NCBI RefSeq assembly: GCF_023149135.1
Contig: NZ_JAIWJX010000002.1
Location: forward strand, 2,108,001-2,172,000
Origin: Fictibacillus marinisediminis
GTDB lineage: Bacteria > Bacillota > Bacilli > Bacillales > Fictibacillaceae
Direction: 5' to 3'
DNA length: 64,000 bases
Part shown: positions 26,322 through 37,811 of the stretch, one piece after another
Layout: every line of letters starts with the position of its first letter
Position numbering within the stretch: the first letter of the stretch is position 1
Position numbers and translations under genes: made by a program
Notes under the pieces: model-generated
Database searches by the model: none
The model's input: only the letters and a program-made list of their open reading frames with translations
What the model was told of the DNA's origin: nothing

Positions 26322-27491
26322 ATGAGGTATTTAACTGCCGGAGAATCACACGGCCCGCAGCTCACAACTATTCTGGAAGGCATTCCATCAGGACTGCCAC
26401 TGACAGCAGCAGAGATTAACGAAGAACTCTCCCGCAGGCAGAAAGGGCATGGCCGCGGAAGAAGGATGCAGATTGAAAAGGACCAAGCTATTATCAACAG
26501 TGGTGTCCGCCACGGCTACACGCTCGGATCTCCGATAACTCTTGCCGTAGAGAACCGGGATTTTAAACACTGGACGAAGATCATGGGGGCCGAACCTTTG
26601 GAAGAGGACAGTGATGAAGTAAAACGCCAGATCACAAGACCTAGACCGGGGCATGCTGATCTAAACGGAGCCATCAAGTATAACCATAGAGATATGAGGA
26701 ACGTTTTGGAACGGTCATCTGCCAGAGAGACTACAGTGAGAGTAGCGGCAGGTGCAGTAGCAAAACAGCTTCTGAAGGAGCTTGGGATAAAAGTCGGCGG
26801 CCACGTGATTGAAATTGGAGGAGTCGTAGCGGAGCAGCTATCCTTTGAATCCTTAGAAGACCTCCAGGAAAGAACAGAAGCTTCTCCTGTACGCTGTTTG
26901 GATGAAACGGCTGGAAAGAAAATGATGCATGCCATCGACGAGGCGAAGGAGAAGGGTGACTCAATCGGAGGCATCGTTGAAGTGATTGTAGAAGGCATGC
27001 CCGTCGGGGTTGGTAGTTATGTTCATTATGATCGGAAGCTTGATGCAAAGCTTGCAGCGGCCATCATGAGCATCAACGCATTTAAAGGTGCAGAGATCGG
27101 CATCGGATTTGAAGCCGCTCATAAACCGGGAAGCCTCGTTCATGACGAAATCCTTTGGAATGAAGAAGATGGTTATACTCGACGAACCAATAACGCTGGC
27201 GGATTAGAGGGAGGAATGACGACCGGAATGCCAATCGTCGTCAGAGGAGTAATGAAACCAATTCCAACTCTATACAAACCTCTTCAAAGTATTGACATTG
27301 ATTCTAAGGAACCATTCCAGGCCAGCATTGAACGCTCAGACAGCTGCGCAGTGCCGGCAGCGAGCGTGGTAGCGGAAGCTGTAGTGGCTTGGGAGCTGGC
27401 AGCAGCCATTGTTGAACAGTTCGGAGTAGACAACATGGAACGAATTAAAGAAAACATCGAACGGCATAACCGTCAGGCGCGTGAGTTTTAA
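26322..27491 (+). CDS. aroC: Chorismate synthase
   Basis: A 389-residue FMN-dependent enzyme (AroF in B. subtilis naming) that converts EPSP to chorismate. N-terminal [14 protein letters not shown], the internal [21 protein letters not shown] and C-terminal [18 protein letters not shown] are signature segments. The ribosome binding site is AAGGAGG 8 bases before ATG 26322. It is the first gene of the T-box-controlled aroC-aroB-tyrA-aroA operon and its stop overlaps the aroB start (TAATG). Confidence 0.96.
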   Translation: MRYLTAGESHGPQLTTILEGIPSGLPLTAAEINEELSRRQKGHGRGRRMQIEKDQAIINSGVRHGYTLGSPITLAVENRDFKHWTKIMGAEPLEEDSDEVKRQITRPRPGHADLNGAIKYNHRDMRNVLERSSARETTVRVAAGAVAKQLLKELGIKVGGHVIEIGGVVAEQLSFESLEDLQERTEASPVRCLDETAGKKMMHAIDEAKEKGDSIGGIVEVIVEGMPVGVGSYVHYDRKLDAKLAAAIMSINAFKGAEIGIGFEAAHKPGSLVHDEILWNEEDGYTRRTNNAGGLEGGMTTGMPIVVRGVMKPIPTLYKPLQSIDIDSKEPFQASIERSDSCAVPAASVVAEAVVAWELAAAIVEQFGVDNMERIKENIERHNRQAREF

Positions 27492-28594
27492 TGGAAACCA
27501 TGAAGATTAACACGGATTCCAAGCGATACCCAGTCTTCATAGGAGGAACTGTTCTCGAAGAACTGCCTGATTTCATTCAGGCTTTGTCTCCAAGAGTGAC
27601 GAGTATCCTTATACTATCGGATGAGACCGTAAGCAGCCTTTATCTCAAAGAAACGGCAGGGAAACTTGAAAATATCGGCCAATCGCTGCATTCCTTTGTT
27701 GTACCGAGCGGCGATAAGGAAAAATCATTTCATAATTATTATGAGTGTCTGACGTTCGCTCTGGAGCAAGGATTGGATCGACATTCGCTGATCCTCGCCC
27801 TTGGCGGAGGAATGATCGGAGACCTAGCCGGTTTTGTAGCAGGAACATATATGAGAGGCATCCGTTTCATACAAGTGCCAACAACTCTATTAGCTCATGA
27901 CAGTGCGGTAGGCGGAAAAACGGGGATCAATCACCCTCTCGGAAAAAACATGGTCGGCGTTTTCCATCAGCCTGAAGCAGTTTTTTATTCTACTGCTTTT
28001 TTGAAATCTCTGCCCGAAGCAGAGTGGAGATCAGGATTTGCAGAAGTCATCAAGCATTCTCTTATTGCTGATGAGGAATTCTATTATTGGCTGGTTAAAG
28101 AAGTTTCTGGATTACAAGATATTTCTGAAGATAAACTGGCTTATTTATTGAAGAGAGCTATTTCAATAAAAGCACAAGTCGTATCACAAGATGAGAGAGA
28201 AAGCGGATTGCGTGCGATCTTGAATTTTGGCCATACTCTCGGACATGCGATTGAGAGCAAAGCTGGTTATGGTGCGATCTCCCATGGTGATGCCGTATCA
28301 ATCGGAATGCGGTTCGCATTGAAGCTCAGCGAATCGATCTCCGGCAAAAATCTTCATTATAATATGATCAGTGACTGGCTTCATGATTATCAATTTCCTG
28401 CACTTCCTCCTCAACTGGAAGCAGTAGAGTTGCTTGAAACCATGAAAAGAGATAAAAAATCGACGATGGGCCATGTGAATATGGTGCTTCTGGAGGAGAT
28501 TGGACAAGCCTATGTTCAAGAAGTCAATGACTCCTTCCTATTAGACTCTCTCCAAGAATTTATTTTGACAGACAAGGAGCAATACAGTGAATAA
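27491..28594 (+). CDS. aroB: 3-Dehydroquinate synthase
   Basis: A 367-residue NAD- and metal-dependent enzyme converting DAHP to 3-dehydroquinate in the shikimate pathway. Visible motifs are the NAD loop LALGGGMIGDLAGFVAGTYMRG (about 98-119), PTTLLAHDSAVGGKTGIN, and metal ligands in the AEVIKHSLIAD and FGHTLGHAIE segments. The start ATG overlaps the aroC stop; a second ATG three codons later is possible. It overlaps tyrA by 8 bases, so the genes are translationally coupled. Confidence 0.95.
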   Translation: METMKINTDSKRYPVFIGGTVLEELPDFIQALSPRVTSILILSDETVSSLYLKETAGKLENIGQSLHSFVVPSGDKEKSFHNYYECLTFALEQGLDRHSLILALGGGMIGDLAGFVAGTYMRGIRFIQVPTTLLAHDSAVGGKTGINHPLGKNMVGVFHQPEAVFYSTAFLKSLPEAEWRSGFAEVIKHSLIADEEFYYWLVKEVSGLQDISEDKLAYLLKRAISIKAQVVSQDERESGLRAILNFGHTLGHAIESKAGYGAISHGDAVSIGMRFALKLSESISGKNLHYNMISDWLHDYQFPALPPQLEAVELLETMKRDKKSTMGHVNMVLLEEIGQAYVQEVNDSFLLDSLQEFILTDKEQYSE

Positions 28595-29687
28595 ACGGGT
28601 TCTGCTGATTGGATTAGGCCTTATTGGCGGATCCATCGCAATGGCTATAAAAAAAGAACATTCTTGCACCATCATAGGACATGATATTTCTGCTGATCAT
28701 GCCAACCTCGCAAAACGGCTCAGTATCATTGACACAATCTGTACTGATCTCCAAAAAGAAGCAGAGATGGCCGATCTGATTGTATTGGCTACACCGGTGG
28801 AGGAAACGGAAAGACTGCTTGAATGGTTTGCTGCCTTTACCATCCCCCCAGGTGCCCTCATCACAGATGTCGGCAGCACAAAATCCAGAATCATGGAAAA
28901 AGCTTCTTCCATAGAAGATAAAGGCATTACATTCATCGGAGGCCATCCGATGGCCGGATCTCATAAATCAGGACCGGGCAGTGCCAAAGCACATCTGTTT
29001 GAAAATGCGTTCTATATGATCACACCTGGGCCAGAAACTCCTGACCAAAGAATAGAAGAATTAAAGGACTGGCTAAAAGGGACACATGCAAAATTCATCG
29101 TCATGGATGCCGAGAAACACGATCTTCTTACCGGGGTCGTCAGTCACTTTCCCCATGTCGTCGCAGCGAGCCTTGTACGCCAAGTAGAGCATTATTCCCA
29201 CGAACACCAACAAGTTAACGACCTTGCTGCTGGCGGCTTTAAAGATATCACTAGAATCGCTTCCAGCAGTCCTGTAATGTGGAAAGACATTATCAAGCAC
29301 AACAAGGAAAACATTTTAACCTTTATTGATGAATGGATCATGGAAATGGAATGTGTGAAGGATCTTGTTAAAAGTGGAAGCGACCAAGGTTTACATGATT
29401 ACTTTTCAGGTGCAAAACAATATCGGGATGCTCTTCCGATTAAAGCCAAAGGTGCTATCACATCGTTTTATGATCTGTATGTAGACATAATCGATGATGT
29501 CGGAGTGATTTCCCGTGTTACTTCTATTCTTGCTGAGAAAAAGATCAGCATTACGAATATCCGAGTGATTGAGGCAAGAGAGGATATTTACGGAGTACTT
29601 CGAGTCAGCTTCCAGTCGGAGGGGGACCGCCAGCAAGCAAAAGAGAGTCTTGAACACCTGCAATTTACCACCTACATTGCAATGTAG
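28587..29687 (+). CDS. tyrA: Prephenate dehydrogenase
   Basis: A 366-residue NAD-dependent enzyme producing 4-hydroxyphenylpyruvate, the tyrosine precursor. The Rossmann motif is [15 protein letters not shown] (5-19), catalytic-region [13 protein letters not shown] (about 118-130) follows, and a C-terminal ACT-type domain (about 297-366, [20 protein letters not shown]) gives feedback control, as in Bacillus TyrA. The start is GTG 28587, inside the end of aroB. In this operon the Tyr-specific step lies between general shikimate genes, which agrees with Tyr-type T-box control. Confidence 0.94.
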   Translation: MNKRVLLIGLGLIGGSIAMAIKKEHSCTIIGHDISADHANLAKRLSIIDTICTDLQKEAEMADLIVLATPVEETERLLEWFAAFTIPPGALITDVGSTKSRIMEKASSIEDKGITFIGGHPMAGSHKSGPGSAKAHLFENAFYMITPGPETPDQRIEELKDWLKGTHAKFIVMDAEKHDLLTGVVSHFPHVVAASLVRQVEHYSHEHQQVNDLAAGGFKDITRIASSSPVMWKDIIKHNKENILTFIDEWIMEMECVKDLVKSGSDQGLHDYFSGAKQYRDALPIKAKGAITSFYDLYVDIIDDVGVISRVTSILAEKKISITNIRVIEAREDIYGVLRVSFQSEGDRQQAKESLEHLQFTTYIAM

Positions 29688-29704
29688 CAAAGGAGGCCAA
29701 TTTG

Positions 29705-31003
29705 ATGTCAAAACGATTAAAGCCAGTTTCCGGTCTGCAAGGAACCATCCAAATACCTGGAGATAAATCCATCTCTCACCGGGCGGTTATGTTCGGTTCA
29801 ATTGCTGAAGGACGTACAACTGTTCAAGGATTCCTTACTGGAGATGATTGTTTAAGTACCATTGATTGCTTCAGAAAAATGGGAGTCAGTATTCATCAGG
29901 AAAATGACACAGTTATAATAGAAGGAAAAGGATTAGAAGGGCTCAAAGAACCTGTTGATATTTTGGATGTCGGAAACTCCGGCACTACGATTCGGCTTAT
30001 GCTTGGCATCCTTGCAAATACACCATTTCATTCCTGTATTACCGGTGATGCATCCATTGCGAAACGGCCAATGAAAAGGGTAACCGGCCCGTTAAGAGGT
30101 ATGGGTGCTGCCATTGAAGGAAGAGATGAAGGAAATTTTGTTCCTTTAAGCATACGAGGAGGACATTGCAAGGGGACCGATTATCAGTCGCCGGTTGCCA
30201 GTGCACAAGTGAAATCAGCGATCTTGCTTGCAGGGGTATCTGCAGAAGGAACAACATCTGTTACAGAACCACATAAATCCCGTGATCATACTGAGCGGAT
30301 GCTTGGAGCGTTTGGCTGCAAGGTTGCTGTCGATGGCAACACAGCAAGTATAAAAGGCGGTCAAGGTTTAAAAGGAACACATATAGAAGTACCCGGAGAT
30401 ATTTCATCTGCCGCTTTTTTCCTTGTCGCTGGCTCCATTGTACCCGAGAGTGAGATCACTTTGAAAAAAGTAGGGATGAATCCAACGAGGACAGGGGTCA
30501 TCGATGTTCTAAAACAAATGGGCGCAGATATTACCATTTCACCGATAGAAGGGGAGGGTGCTGAGCCATACGCGGACCTTACAGTAAGAACTTCAAAACT
30601 TAAAGGAATTGAGATCAGCGGAGAGATCATTCCCAGGTTAATAGATGAGATTCCAATTATTGCTCTGGCTGCCACTCAAGCATCAGGGGTAACAGTGATC
30701 AAAGATGCGGCGGAACTAAAAGTGAAAGAAACAAACAGGATTGATACTGTCGTTCACGAACTGAAAAAAATGGGCGCAAAAATTGAAGCGACTTCCGATG
30801 GGATGATCATTAGCGAAACATCATTACTAAAGGGAGCCGATGTAGACAGCCATGGAGATCACCGGATCGGCATGATGCTCGCTGTCGCATCCTGCCTGTG
30901 TAAAGGTGAAACCACGCTGTTAAACAGTGAGGCTGTAGCCGTTTCGTATCCTGGCTTTTTCGGAGAGCTCGATCACCTGCAGAGCAAAAATAGCAGAGTT
31001 TAG
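29705..31003 (+). CDS. aroA (aroE in B. subtilis): 3-Phosphoshikimate 1-carboxyvinyltransferase (EPSP synthase)
   Basis: A roughly 432-residue two-domain enzyme joining phosphoenolpyruvate and shikimate 3-phosphate. N-terminal [34 protein letters not shown] (with the sensitive Gly/Thr/Pro region [11 protein letters not shown]) and C-terminal [12 protein letters not shown] are diagnostic. ATG 29705 is favoured over TTG 29702 because AAGGAGG ends 8 bases before it. It is last in the operon, followed by a terminator. Its sequence resembles the class II EPSP synthases of Bacillales. Confidence 0.94.
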   Translation: MSKRLKPVSGLQGTIQIPGDKSISHRAVMFGSIAEGRTTVQGFLTGDDCLSTIDCFRKMGVSIHQENDTVIIEGKGLEGLKEPVDILDVGNSGTTIRLMLGILANTPFHSCITGDASIAKRPMKRVTGPLRGMGAAIEGRDEGNFVPLSIRGGHCKGTDYQSPVASAQVKSAILLAGVSAEGTTSVTEPHKSRDHTERMLGAFGCKVAVDGNTASIKGGQGLKGTHIEVPGDISSAAFFLVAGSIVPESEITLKKVGMNPTRTGVIDVLKQMGADITISPIEGEGAEPYADLTVRTSKLKGIEISGEIIPRLIDEIPIIALAATQASGVTVIKDAAELKVKETNRIDTVVHELKKMGAKIEATSDGMIISETSLLKGADVDSHGDHRIGMMLAVASCLCKGETTLLNSEAVAVSYPGFFGELDHLQSKNSRV

Positions 31004-31052
31004 TTTGCACACCTTTAATATAGTAGAAAAAATTCAATACAGAGCATAAACT

Positions 31053-31084
31053 GCGGAGAGGCCAATGAGGCTCTCCGCTTTTTA
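31053..31084 (+). terminator. Intrinsic terminator of the aro operon
   Basis: GCGGAGAGGCC and GGCTCTCCGC pair around AATGA and run into a T tract. Confidence 0.85.
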
Positions 31085-31173
31085 AGTTGTATGTGAAGGA
31101 GTCCTTAACATTCTTGCTTGGATGTATGCCCGAAGGATATGGTATGATACAATCATTGAGAGTATGGAATTAG

Positions 31174-32809
<1,636 letters not shown>

Positions 32810-32811
<2 letters not shown>

Positions 32812-32837
32812 AAAAACGGCCCTAGGCCGTTTTTTTA
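32810..32837 (+). terminator. Intrinsic terminator of ykpA
   Basis: AAAAAACGGCC and GGCCGTTTTTTT form the stem around CTA directly after the ykpA stop. Confidence 0.9.
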
Positions 32838-32911
32838 TTTGTACAAACTTCCAATTGCCAGCAAAAAAGTGGTATCGAATAGTCTCAAAACGCACCGGTA
32901 CAGCTCTAAGT

Positions 32912-33185
32912 TTATTTTTTATTTTTTTGTGGTAAATATAACCAGATAAAGACAGTTAACAAGCCTAAGAGAAAAGCAGCAGCAAGAGATAAAACAATTA
33001 ATGATTCTTGTCATATAAGTAGCTGCACAAGGATGAATTAAATCATTACGCAAAAATTGTACCCCATGAAGGCAGGAACCAGAGTAAGAAGCAGAACATA
33101 ATGCATATGGGATGGAGAACACTGGGATAATCGCCGCAATAGACAGGAAAAATAAGGAAATAAGTTTATTTGAAATGGCCACCAT
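32912..33185 (-). pseudogene. Decayed small membrane-protein gene
   Basis: ATG 33185 has a good site (AGAAAGGAATG) and begins a hydrophobic helix, residues 8-28. The frame then turns into Cys/Tyr-rich, unlikely sequence. The neighbouring frame instead reads VLLLTLVPAFMGYNFCVMI, then after two in-frame stops QESLIVLSLAAAFLLGLLT and WLYLPQKNKK to a stop at 32912. A three-helix small membrane protein damaged by one frameshift and two nonsense changes explains this best. If functional at all, an 88-residue product ending at 32919 is the alternative. I do not recognise a family. Confidence 0.4.
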
Positions 33186-33423
33186 TACATTCCTTTCTCT
33201 GATTGATTTTTATTCAATCGGGAAATATAGACTATATACTTCTGATGCAATTGTACTAGGCAGGGAATTTCAATAAATTCTATTTATCTGAAAATATTAA
33301 CATTTCTTTCTATGAATTGTTGTATTGATATAGTAGAATAATTTTCCATTGTCTGAATTCCCTTGTTTTTTAAATTGTTTATTTGTATAGTGTGAATATT
33401 ATTAATTTAGAAAGGATGCTGCA

Positions 33424-34143
33424 ATGTTTCAAGATATTAATTATTTCCGCTTTGGGGAAGCTGGAATTCTCATGGAATTTGGCCATGAGGTCAGTGAAGA
33501 AATAAATCAGCAAATTCATGAAATCTCTAGATGGCTCAATGAAAACCCTTTTGATGGGTTTATTGAAACAGTTCCTGCTTACACCACACTTACTGTACTA
33601 TACGATCCTATGAAATTTGTACACCCTGAAAAATCAGCATTTGAACTTGCAAAAAATCGGATTGAAATGCGTATTGAATCTATGCCGAAAGAAAGCGCTT
33701 CCGCAGGAAGGGTTATAAGAATTCCAGTTTGTTACGGGGGAGACTTTGGTCCTGACCTTCGGAACGTGGCGAAACTTAACAAGCTTACAGAAAAAGAAGT
33801 GATAAAGATACATACTGAGAAGACCTGCTACGTTTATATGCTCGGCTTCGCACCCGGGTTTCCTTTTTTAGGAGGCATGTCTTCTGAAATTGCTGCTCCA
33901 AGGCTTTCCTCTCCCCGCCTGTCCATTCCAAAAGGAAGCGTGGGAATTGCAGGAGAACAGACAGGGATTTACCCAATTGAAACTCCCGGTGGCTGGCAAT
34001 TGATCGGCAGGACGCCCCTTGAACTGTTCAGGCCTGATGATAATCCGCCAACACTGCTTGAGGCTGGAGATCAAGTTGAGTTTTATGAGATTACAACAGA
34101 AGAATATCATTCATGGGAGGCTGAAGATGACCATCAAGATTGA
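33424..34143 (+). CDS. pxpB: 5-Oxoprolinase subunit PxpB (KipI family)
   Basis: A 239-residue KipI-type cyclophilin-like protein. Recognised segments are the N-terminal FRFGEAGILMEFG, PVCYGGDFGPDL, and the family hallmark YMLGFAPGFPFLGGM followed by RLSIPKGSVGIAGEQTGIYP and PGGWQLIGRTP. With PxpC and PxpA it forms the ATP-dependent 5-oxoprolinase that returns pyroglutamate to glutamate. In B. subtilis KipI also inhibits the sporulation kinase KinA. It starts at ATG 33424 after AAAGGA and overlaps pxpC by 17 bases. Confidence 0.93.
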   Translation: MFQDINYFRFGEAGILMEFGHEVSEEINQQIHEISRWLNENPFDGFIETVPAYTTLTVLYDPMKFVHPEKSAFELAKNRIEMRIESMPKESASAGRVIRIPVCYGGDFGPDLRNVAKLNKLTEKEVIKIHTEKTCYVYMLGFAPGFPFLGGMSSEIAAPRLSSPRLSIPKGSVGIAGEQTGIYPIETPGGWQLIGRTPLELFRPDDNPPTLLEAGDQVEFYEITTEEYHSWEAEDDHQD

Positions 34144-35095
34144 TAAACCTGGGATGCTGACCAGCCTTCAGGATCTCGGACGCTATACTTATCAGCAATA
34201 TGGGGTCATTGTAAATGGAGCGATGGATCCTTTTGCACATACTGCAGCCAATCTGCTAGTTGGAAATCCGGAAGGAGAAGCAACGCTTGAAGTCACACTG
34301 ACCGGCCCTAAGCTTACTTTTGGGATCGATACATACATTGCTATCTGCGGTGCTGATCTCACCCCGTCTCTTAATGAAAAACCCATTGAGAACTGGAGAA
34401 CAATCTCCGTTAAACAAGGGGATGTTCTGGAATTCGGAAAGTGCAAGTGGGGATGCCGGGCCTACATTGCTGTAGCTGGAGGTTTTGATACAAAGCGGGA
34501 GATGGGGAGCAAAAGCACATATTTGCGTGCAGGCATTGGAGGTTACAAAGGCAGAGCACTCAAAGAAGGTGATACTCTATCAGTATGTACAGATGGACAC
34601 TCCTTTCATCCCATTTCAATAAATTGGTTTGTAAGTCATGAATTAAGAGCAGTTTACTCAAATAAGAACACGATCCGAGCAGTTAAAGGAAGACATTTTG
34701 AACTTTTTACTAAGGATAGCCAAACCGCTTTTTTTAATGAAGGATTTAAGATCTCTACACAGTCTGACAGAATGGGGTATAGGGCTGAGGGTAATGCCCT
34801 GCAGCTGGAAGAACAACGAGAGATCCTGTCCGAACCTGTCCTTTTTGGAACCGTTCAAGTTCCATCAGAAGGCAAGCCCATAATATTAATGGCCGATCGC
34901 CAAACGACAGGCGGATATCCCAAAATTGCACAGGCGGCGTATGTTGACTTGCCAAAGCTTGCACAGGCAAAACCGGGAGACTCGATTGTCTTTCAAGAGA
35001 TATCAGACGAAGAAGCACAGATTAATTATATCATTCAAAAAATACAGCTGAACTACTTAAAAACCGGAATCGGCTTAAAGAACAGGGAGAGGTAG
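34127..35095 (+). CDS. pxpC: 5-Oxoprolinase subunit PxpC (KipA family)
   Basis: A roughly 322-residue biotin-dependent-carboxylase-like domain protein (KipA/AHS2). Typical blocks are DKPGMLTSLQDLGRYTYQQYG at the start, NPEGEATLEVTLTGP, YIAVAGGFD and the C-terminal DRQTTGGYPKIAQ. It is the second subunit of the 5-oxoprolinase complex. ATG 34127 has GGGAGG 6 bases ahead, inside the end of pxpB; the frame is open from 34019. It is followed 3 bases later by pxpA, an arrangement implying coupled translation. Confidence 0.93.
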   Translation: MTIKIDKPGMLTSLQDLGRYTYQQYGVIVNGAMDPFAHTAANLLVGNPEGEATLEVTLTGPKLTFGIDTYIAICGADLTPSLNEKPIENWRTISVKQGDVLEFGKCKWGCRAYIAVAGGFDTKREMGSKSTYLRAGIGGYKGRALKEGDTLSVCTDGHSFHPISINWFVSHELRAVYSNKNTIRAVKGRHFELFTKDSQTAFFNEGFKISTQSDRMGYRAEGNALQLEEQREILSEPVLFGTVQVPSEGKPIILMADRQTTGGYPKIAQAAYVDLPKLAQAKPGDSIVFQEISDEEAQINYIIQKIQLNYLKTGIGLKNRER

Positions 35096-35098
35096 GAC

Positions 35099-35857
35099 AT
35101 GAATTTTTCGGTAGACTTGAATTGTGACATGGGTGAAAGTTTTGGCCGTTATCAAATTGGCTTTGATAAAGAGATGATGGATTTTATTTCATCCGCTAAT
35201 ATTGCTTGCGGTTTTCACGCTGGCGACCCTTCTATAATGAAACACACTGTTCAGCTCGCTTTAGAAAAAAAGATAGCCATTGGAGCGCATCCAGGGTTGC
35301 CTGACCTCATGGGGTTTGGACGACGAAATATGTATCTTACTCCAGAGGAAGCCTATGATTATGTCCTATATCAAGTTGGAGCATTATCAGCCTTTGTACG
35401 AGCAGAAGGCGGAAGGCTTCGCCATGTCAAACCGCATGGAGCTTTGTACAACATGGCTGCCATCAACAAAGACCTATCACGTGGAATTTCAGAAGCCATC
35501 TATAAACTAGACCCGGAAATCATCTTGTTTGGCCTTGCAGGGAGCGAGCTGATCGAAGCCGGTAAAGCAGCAGGCCTCCAAACATGCAGTGAAGTTTTTG
35601 CTGATCGAACCTATCAGGCGGACGGCACACTTACTCCGAGAAACGAACCGAACAGTGTTCTGACCGATGATCAGAAAGCGGTCGATCAAGTCATAAAGAT
35701 GGTGAAGTACGATAAGGTAGGCACTCCTGCCGGCGATATCGACATTAAAGCTGAGACCATCTGTATCCACGGTGATGGAGAGCATGCCTTGTCTTTTGCA
35801 CAAAAGATAAACAAAGCATTCGAGAAAGAAGGCATTCAACGACTACAACACAGATAA
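35099..35857 (+). CDS. pxpA: 5-Oxoprolinase subunit PxpA (LamB/YcsF family)
   Basis: A 252-residue LamB/YcsF barrel protein with the family start [12 protein letters not shown], the block [27 protein letters not shown] and [10 protein letters not shown]. Metal and substrate residues are probably among these His and Asp. It completes the PxpABC 5-oxoprolinase, which hydrolyses spontaneously formed pyroglutamate using ATP. GAGAGGTAGGAC precedes ATG 35099. The Nramp-like gene follows in the same operon. Confidence 0.94.
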   Translation: MNFSVDLNCDMGESFGRYQIGFDKEMMDFISSANIACGFHAGDPSIMKHTVQLALEKKIAIGAHPGLPDLMGFGRRNMYLTPEEAYDYVLYQVGALSAFVRAEGGRLRHVKPHGALYNMAAINKDLSRGISEAIYKLDPEIILFGLAGSELIEAGKAAGLQTCSEVFADRTYQADGTLTPRNEPNSVLTDDQKAVDQVIKMVKYDKVGTPAGDIDIKAETICIHGDGEHALSFAQKINKAFEKEGIQRLQHR

Positions 35858-35870
35858 GCGAGGTAAACGG

Positions 35871-37052
35871 ATGAAGCAAAAAAGCAATTGGCAGCTCCTG
35901 TTAGGGGCCGCATTTTTAATGGCAACATCTGCTATCGGGCCAGGATTCTTAACACAGACTACTGTATTTACACAATCATTAGCGGCAAGCTTCGGATTTG
36001 TTATTTTAATATCCATCCTTCTTGATATCGGAGCGCAATTAAACGTTTGGCGAATTATTGCTGTGTCTGAGCGAAAAGCACAGGATATCGCTAATTTGAT
36101 GCTTCCGGGACTCGGCTATTTCATTGCACTGCTAGTTGTCATTGGCGGACTTGCTTTCAATATCGGAAACGTAGGCGGAGCTGGTCTGGGAATCAATGTT
36201 ATGTTCGGCGGAATATCTCCTGAGGCGGGTGCAGTGATCAGCGGAGCGATCGCCATCTCAATTTTCTTGGTTAAAGAAGCCGGAAAAGCGATGGACCGTT
36301 TTACATTGGTCGCCGGTTTTGTTATGGTAGCTCTCACAGTTTATGTTGCGATTACCTCCTCTCCGCCGGTAGGTGAAGCAGTCGCAAAGACGTTAGCTCC
36401 AGACAAAATTGATTTCGCGGCCATCGTTACACTCGTCGGCGGAACGGTCGGCGGCTATATTACATTTGCCGGTGGACATCGCCTGCTTGATGCTGGTGTT
36501 AAAGGGGAAAAAGCGTTAGGGGAAGTGAACAAAAGTGCAGTGTCGGCAATCGGGATCGCTTCAATTATGCGGATTTTTCTCTTCCTTGCAGCCCTTGGAG
36601 TCGTAGCAAGCGGTGCTACATTAAATCCTCATAATCCGCCAGCATCTGTATTTCAGCATGCCGCAGGAAACATAGGCTACAAGCTTTTTGGTATTGTTAT
36701 GTGGTCGGCTGCAGTTACGTCAATAATCGGTGCTGCCTACACGTCTGTTTCATTCATCCGAACGTTTCATCCAAAGCTTGAAAGATACGGAAATTTATTA
36801 ATCGTCGTGTTTATTCTTTTTTCCACATTAAGCTTTGTATCGATTGGAAACCCTGTTAAAGTATTGGTACTTGTTGGAGCATTGAACGGTTTAATTCTGC
36901 CGATTACTCTTGGTGTCATGCTTTTTGCTGCCTATAACAAAAAAATAGTCGGCTCATATAAGCATCCATTATGGATGACGGTAGTAGGTGCACTCATCTG
37001 TGTTGGCATGGCAGTGATGGGAATCAATGCTTTTTACGAAATGTTCTCATAG
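35871..37052 (+). CDS. ycsG: Nramp-like transporter linked to 5-oxoprolinase (YcsG-type)
   Basis: A 393-residue integral membrane protein with about 11 helices of the Nramp/APC fold. Helix 1 has ATSAIGPGFLTQTTVFT in place of the metal-binding DPGN of true Nramp, so metal transport is doubtful. It is the usual partner of pxpABC (YcsG in B. subtilis) and may import pyroglutamate or a related compound, which is inference from context. The start is ATG 35871 with GAGGT 8 bases upstream; no terminator separates it from pxpA. Confidence 0.88.
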   Translation: MKQKSNWQLLLGAAFLMATSAIGPGFLTQTTVFTQSLAASFGFVILISILLDIGAQLNVWRIIAVSERKAQDIANLMLPGLGYFIALLVVIGGLAFNIGNVGGAGLGINVMFGGISPEAGAVISGAIAISIFLVKEAGKAMDRFTLVAGFVMVALTVYVAITSSPPVGEAVAKTLAPDKIDFAAIVTLVGGTVGGYITFAGGHRLLDAGVKGEKALGEVNKSAVSAIGIASIMRIFLFLAALGVVASGATLNPHNPPASVFQHAAGNIGYKLFGIVMWSAAVTSIIGAAYTSVSFIRTFHPKLERYGNLLIVVFILFSTLSFVSIGNPVKVLVLVGALNGLILPITLGVMLFAAYNKKIVGSYKHPLWMTVVGALICVGMAVMGINAFYEMFS

Positions 37053-37113
37053 GATATAATACTTTTAAAACCAGACTCCTCGCTTTACAATAGATTTGAA
37101 AGAGGTGAGCAGG

Positions 37114-37677
37114 TTGGAAAATTTAAATGAATGGTTTCAAAGAGGTTTAACAAAAGACGAATATATTGAAAGTATGCAAGTCAATAAGGAAGAGCTGATG
37201 TCGATCTACAACAGCTTCACCCTTACTGATGAAGACAAGGATCTTTATCAGCAGTTTCCTGTTCTTGAACTGAAGGCAGTGGTGCTTACGGCTGACTGGT
37301 GCGGTGATGCTTTGCTATGTGTTCCGGTCATTCAGAGAATTGCAGAATATGCTGGTATCGAGCTGCGCTTTTTAATCCGTGATGAAAATCTTGAGCTTAT
37401 GGATCGATATTTAACCAACGGTACAGCGCGCGCCATTCCGAAATTCATTTTCATGGATCAAGAGGGAAATGAGAAAGCGGTATGGGGGCCTCGTTCTCCA
37501 GAGGTACAGTCTCTGATCATGCACGAACGAAGCACTTTGCCTGCAAAGGAAGATCCATCGTTTGAAGAAAAGCAAAAAGAGATGTACCAGAATTTCAGAG
37601 CTCGGATGACAACAGACCATGCTCTATGGGAATCCGTCAATAAAAGCGTAAAAGATGAACTGAAAAATCTTTTGTAA
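37114..37677 (+). CDS. Thioredoxin-family protein without a CXXC site
   Basis: A roughly 187-residue protein with a thioredoxin fold. The region LTADWCGDALLCVPVIQRIA takes the place of the WCGPC active site: the first Cys is kept, but the next is five residues later (C-x5-C). The cis-proline is in ARAIPKFIFMD. An N-terminal helical part (about 1-55) precedes the fold. Proteins of this kind are common in Bacillus but have no assigned role. The start is probably TTG 37114 after AGAGGTGAG; the frame opens at TTG 37096. It ends before a strong terminator. Confidence 0.78.
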   Translation: MENLNEWFQRGLTKDEYIESMQVNKEELMSIYNSFTLTDEDKDLYQQFPVLELKAVVLTADWCGDALLCVPVIQRIAEYAGIELRFLIRDENLELMDRYLTNGTARAIPKFIFMDQEGNEKAVWGPRSPEVQSLIMHERSTLPAKEDPSFEEKQKEMYQNFRARMTTDHALWESVNKSVKDELKNLL

Positions 37678-37686
37678 GAACCGATT

Positions 37687-37720
37687 AAGGGAGCAGCTCA
37701 AAAATGGAGCTGCTCCCTTT
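37687..37720 (+). terminator. Intrinsic terminator
   Basis: GGGAGCAGCTC and GAGCTGCTCCC form an 11-bp stem, followed by TTTG. The stem is strong and the T run short. Confidence 0.75.
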
Positions 37721-37811
37721 GTCTTGCAGGCAAACTATTTTGTCATAAATTTGGCACCCACTATAATAGAGAAATAAGTACCCAGAGAACCGAAAGAATT
37801 GAGGTATAAAA

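Noticed and set aside
30039..30257. Antisense frames inside the aro genes and odhA
   Set aside because: They are typical shadows of highly expressed genes with strong codon bias; none has a credible initiation site or family pattern.
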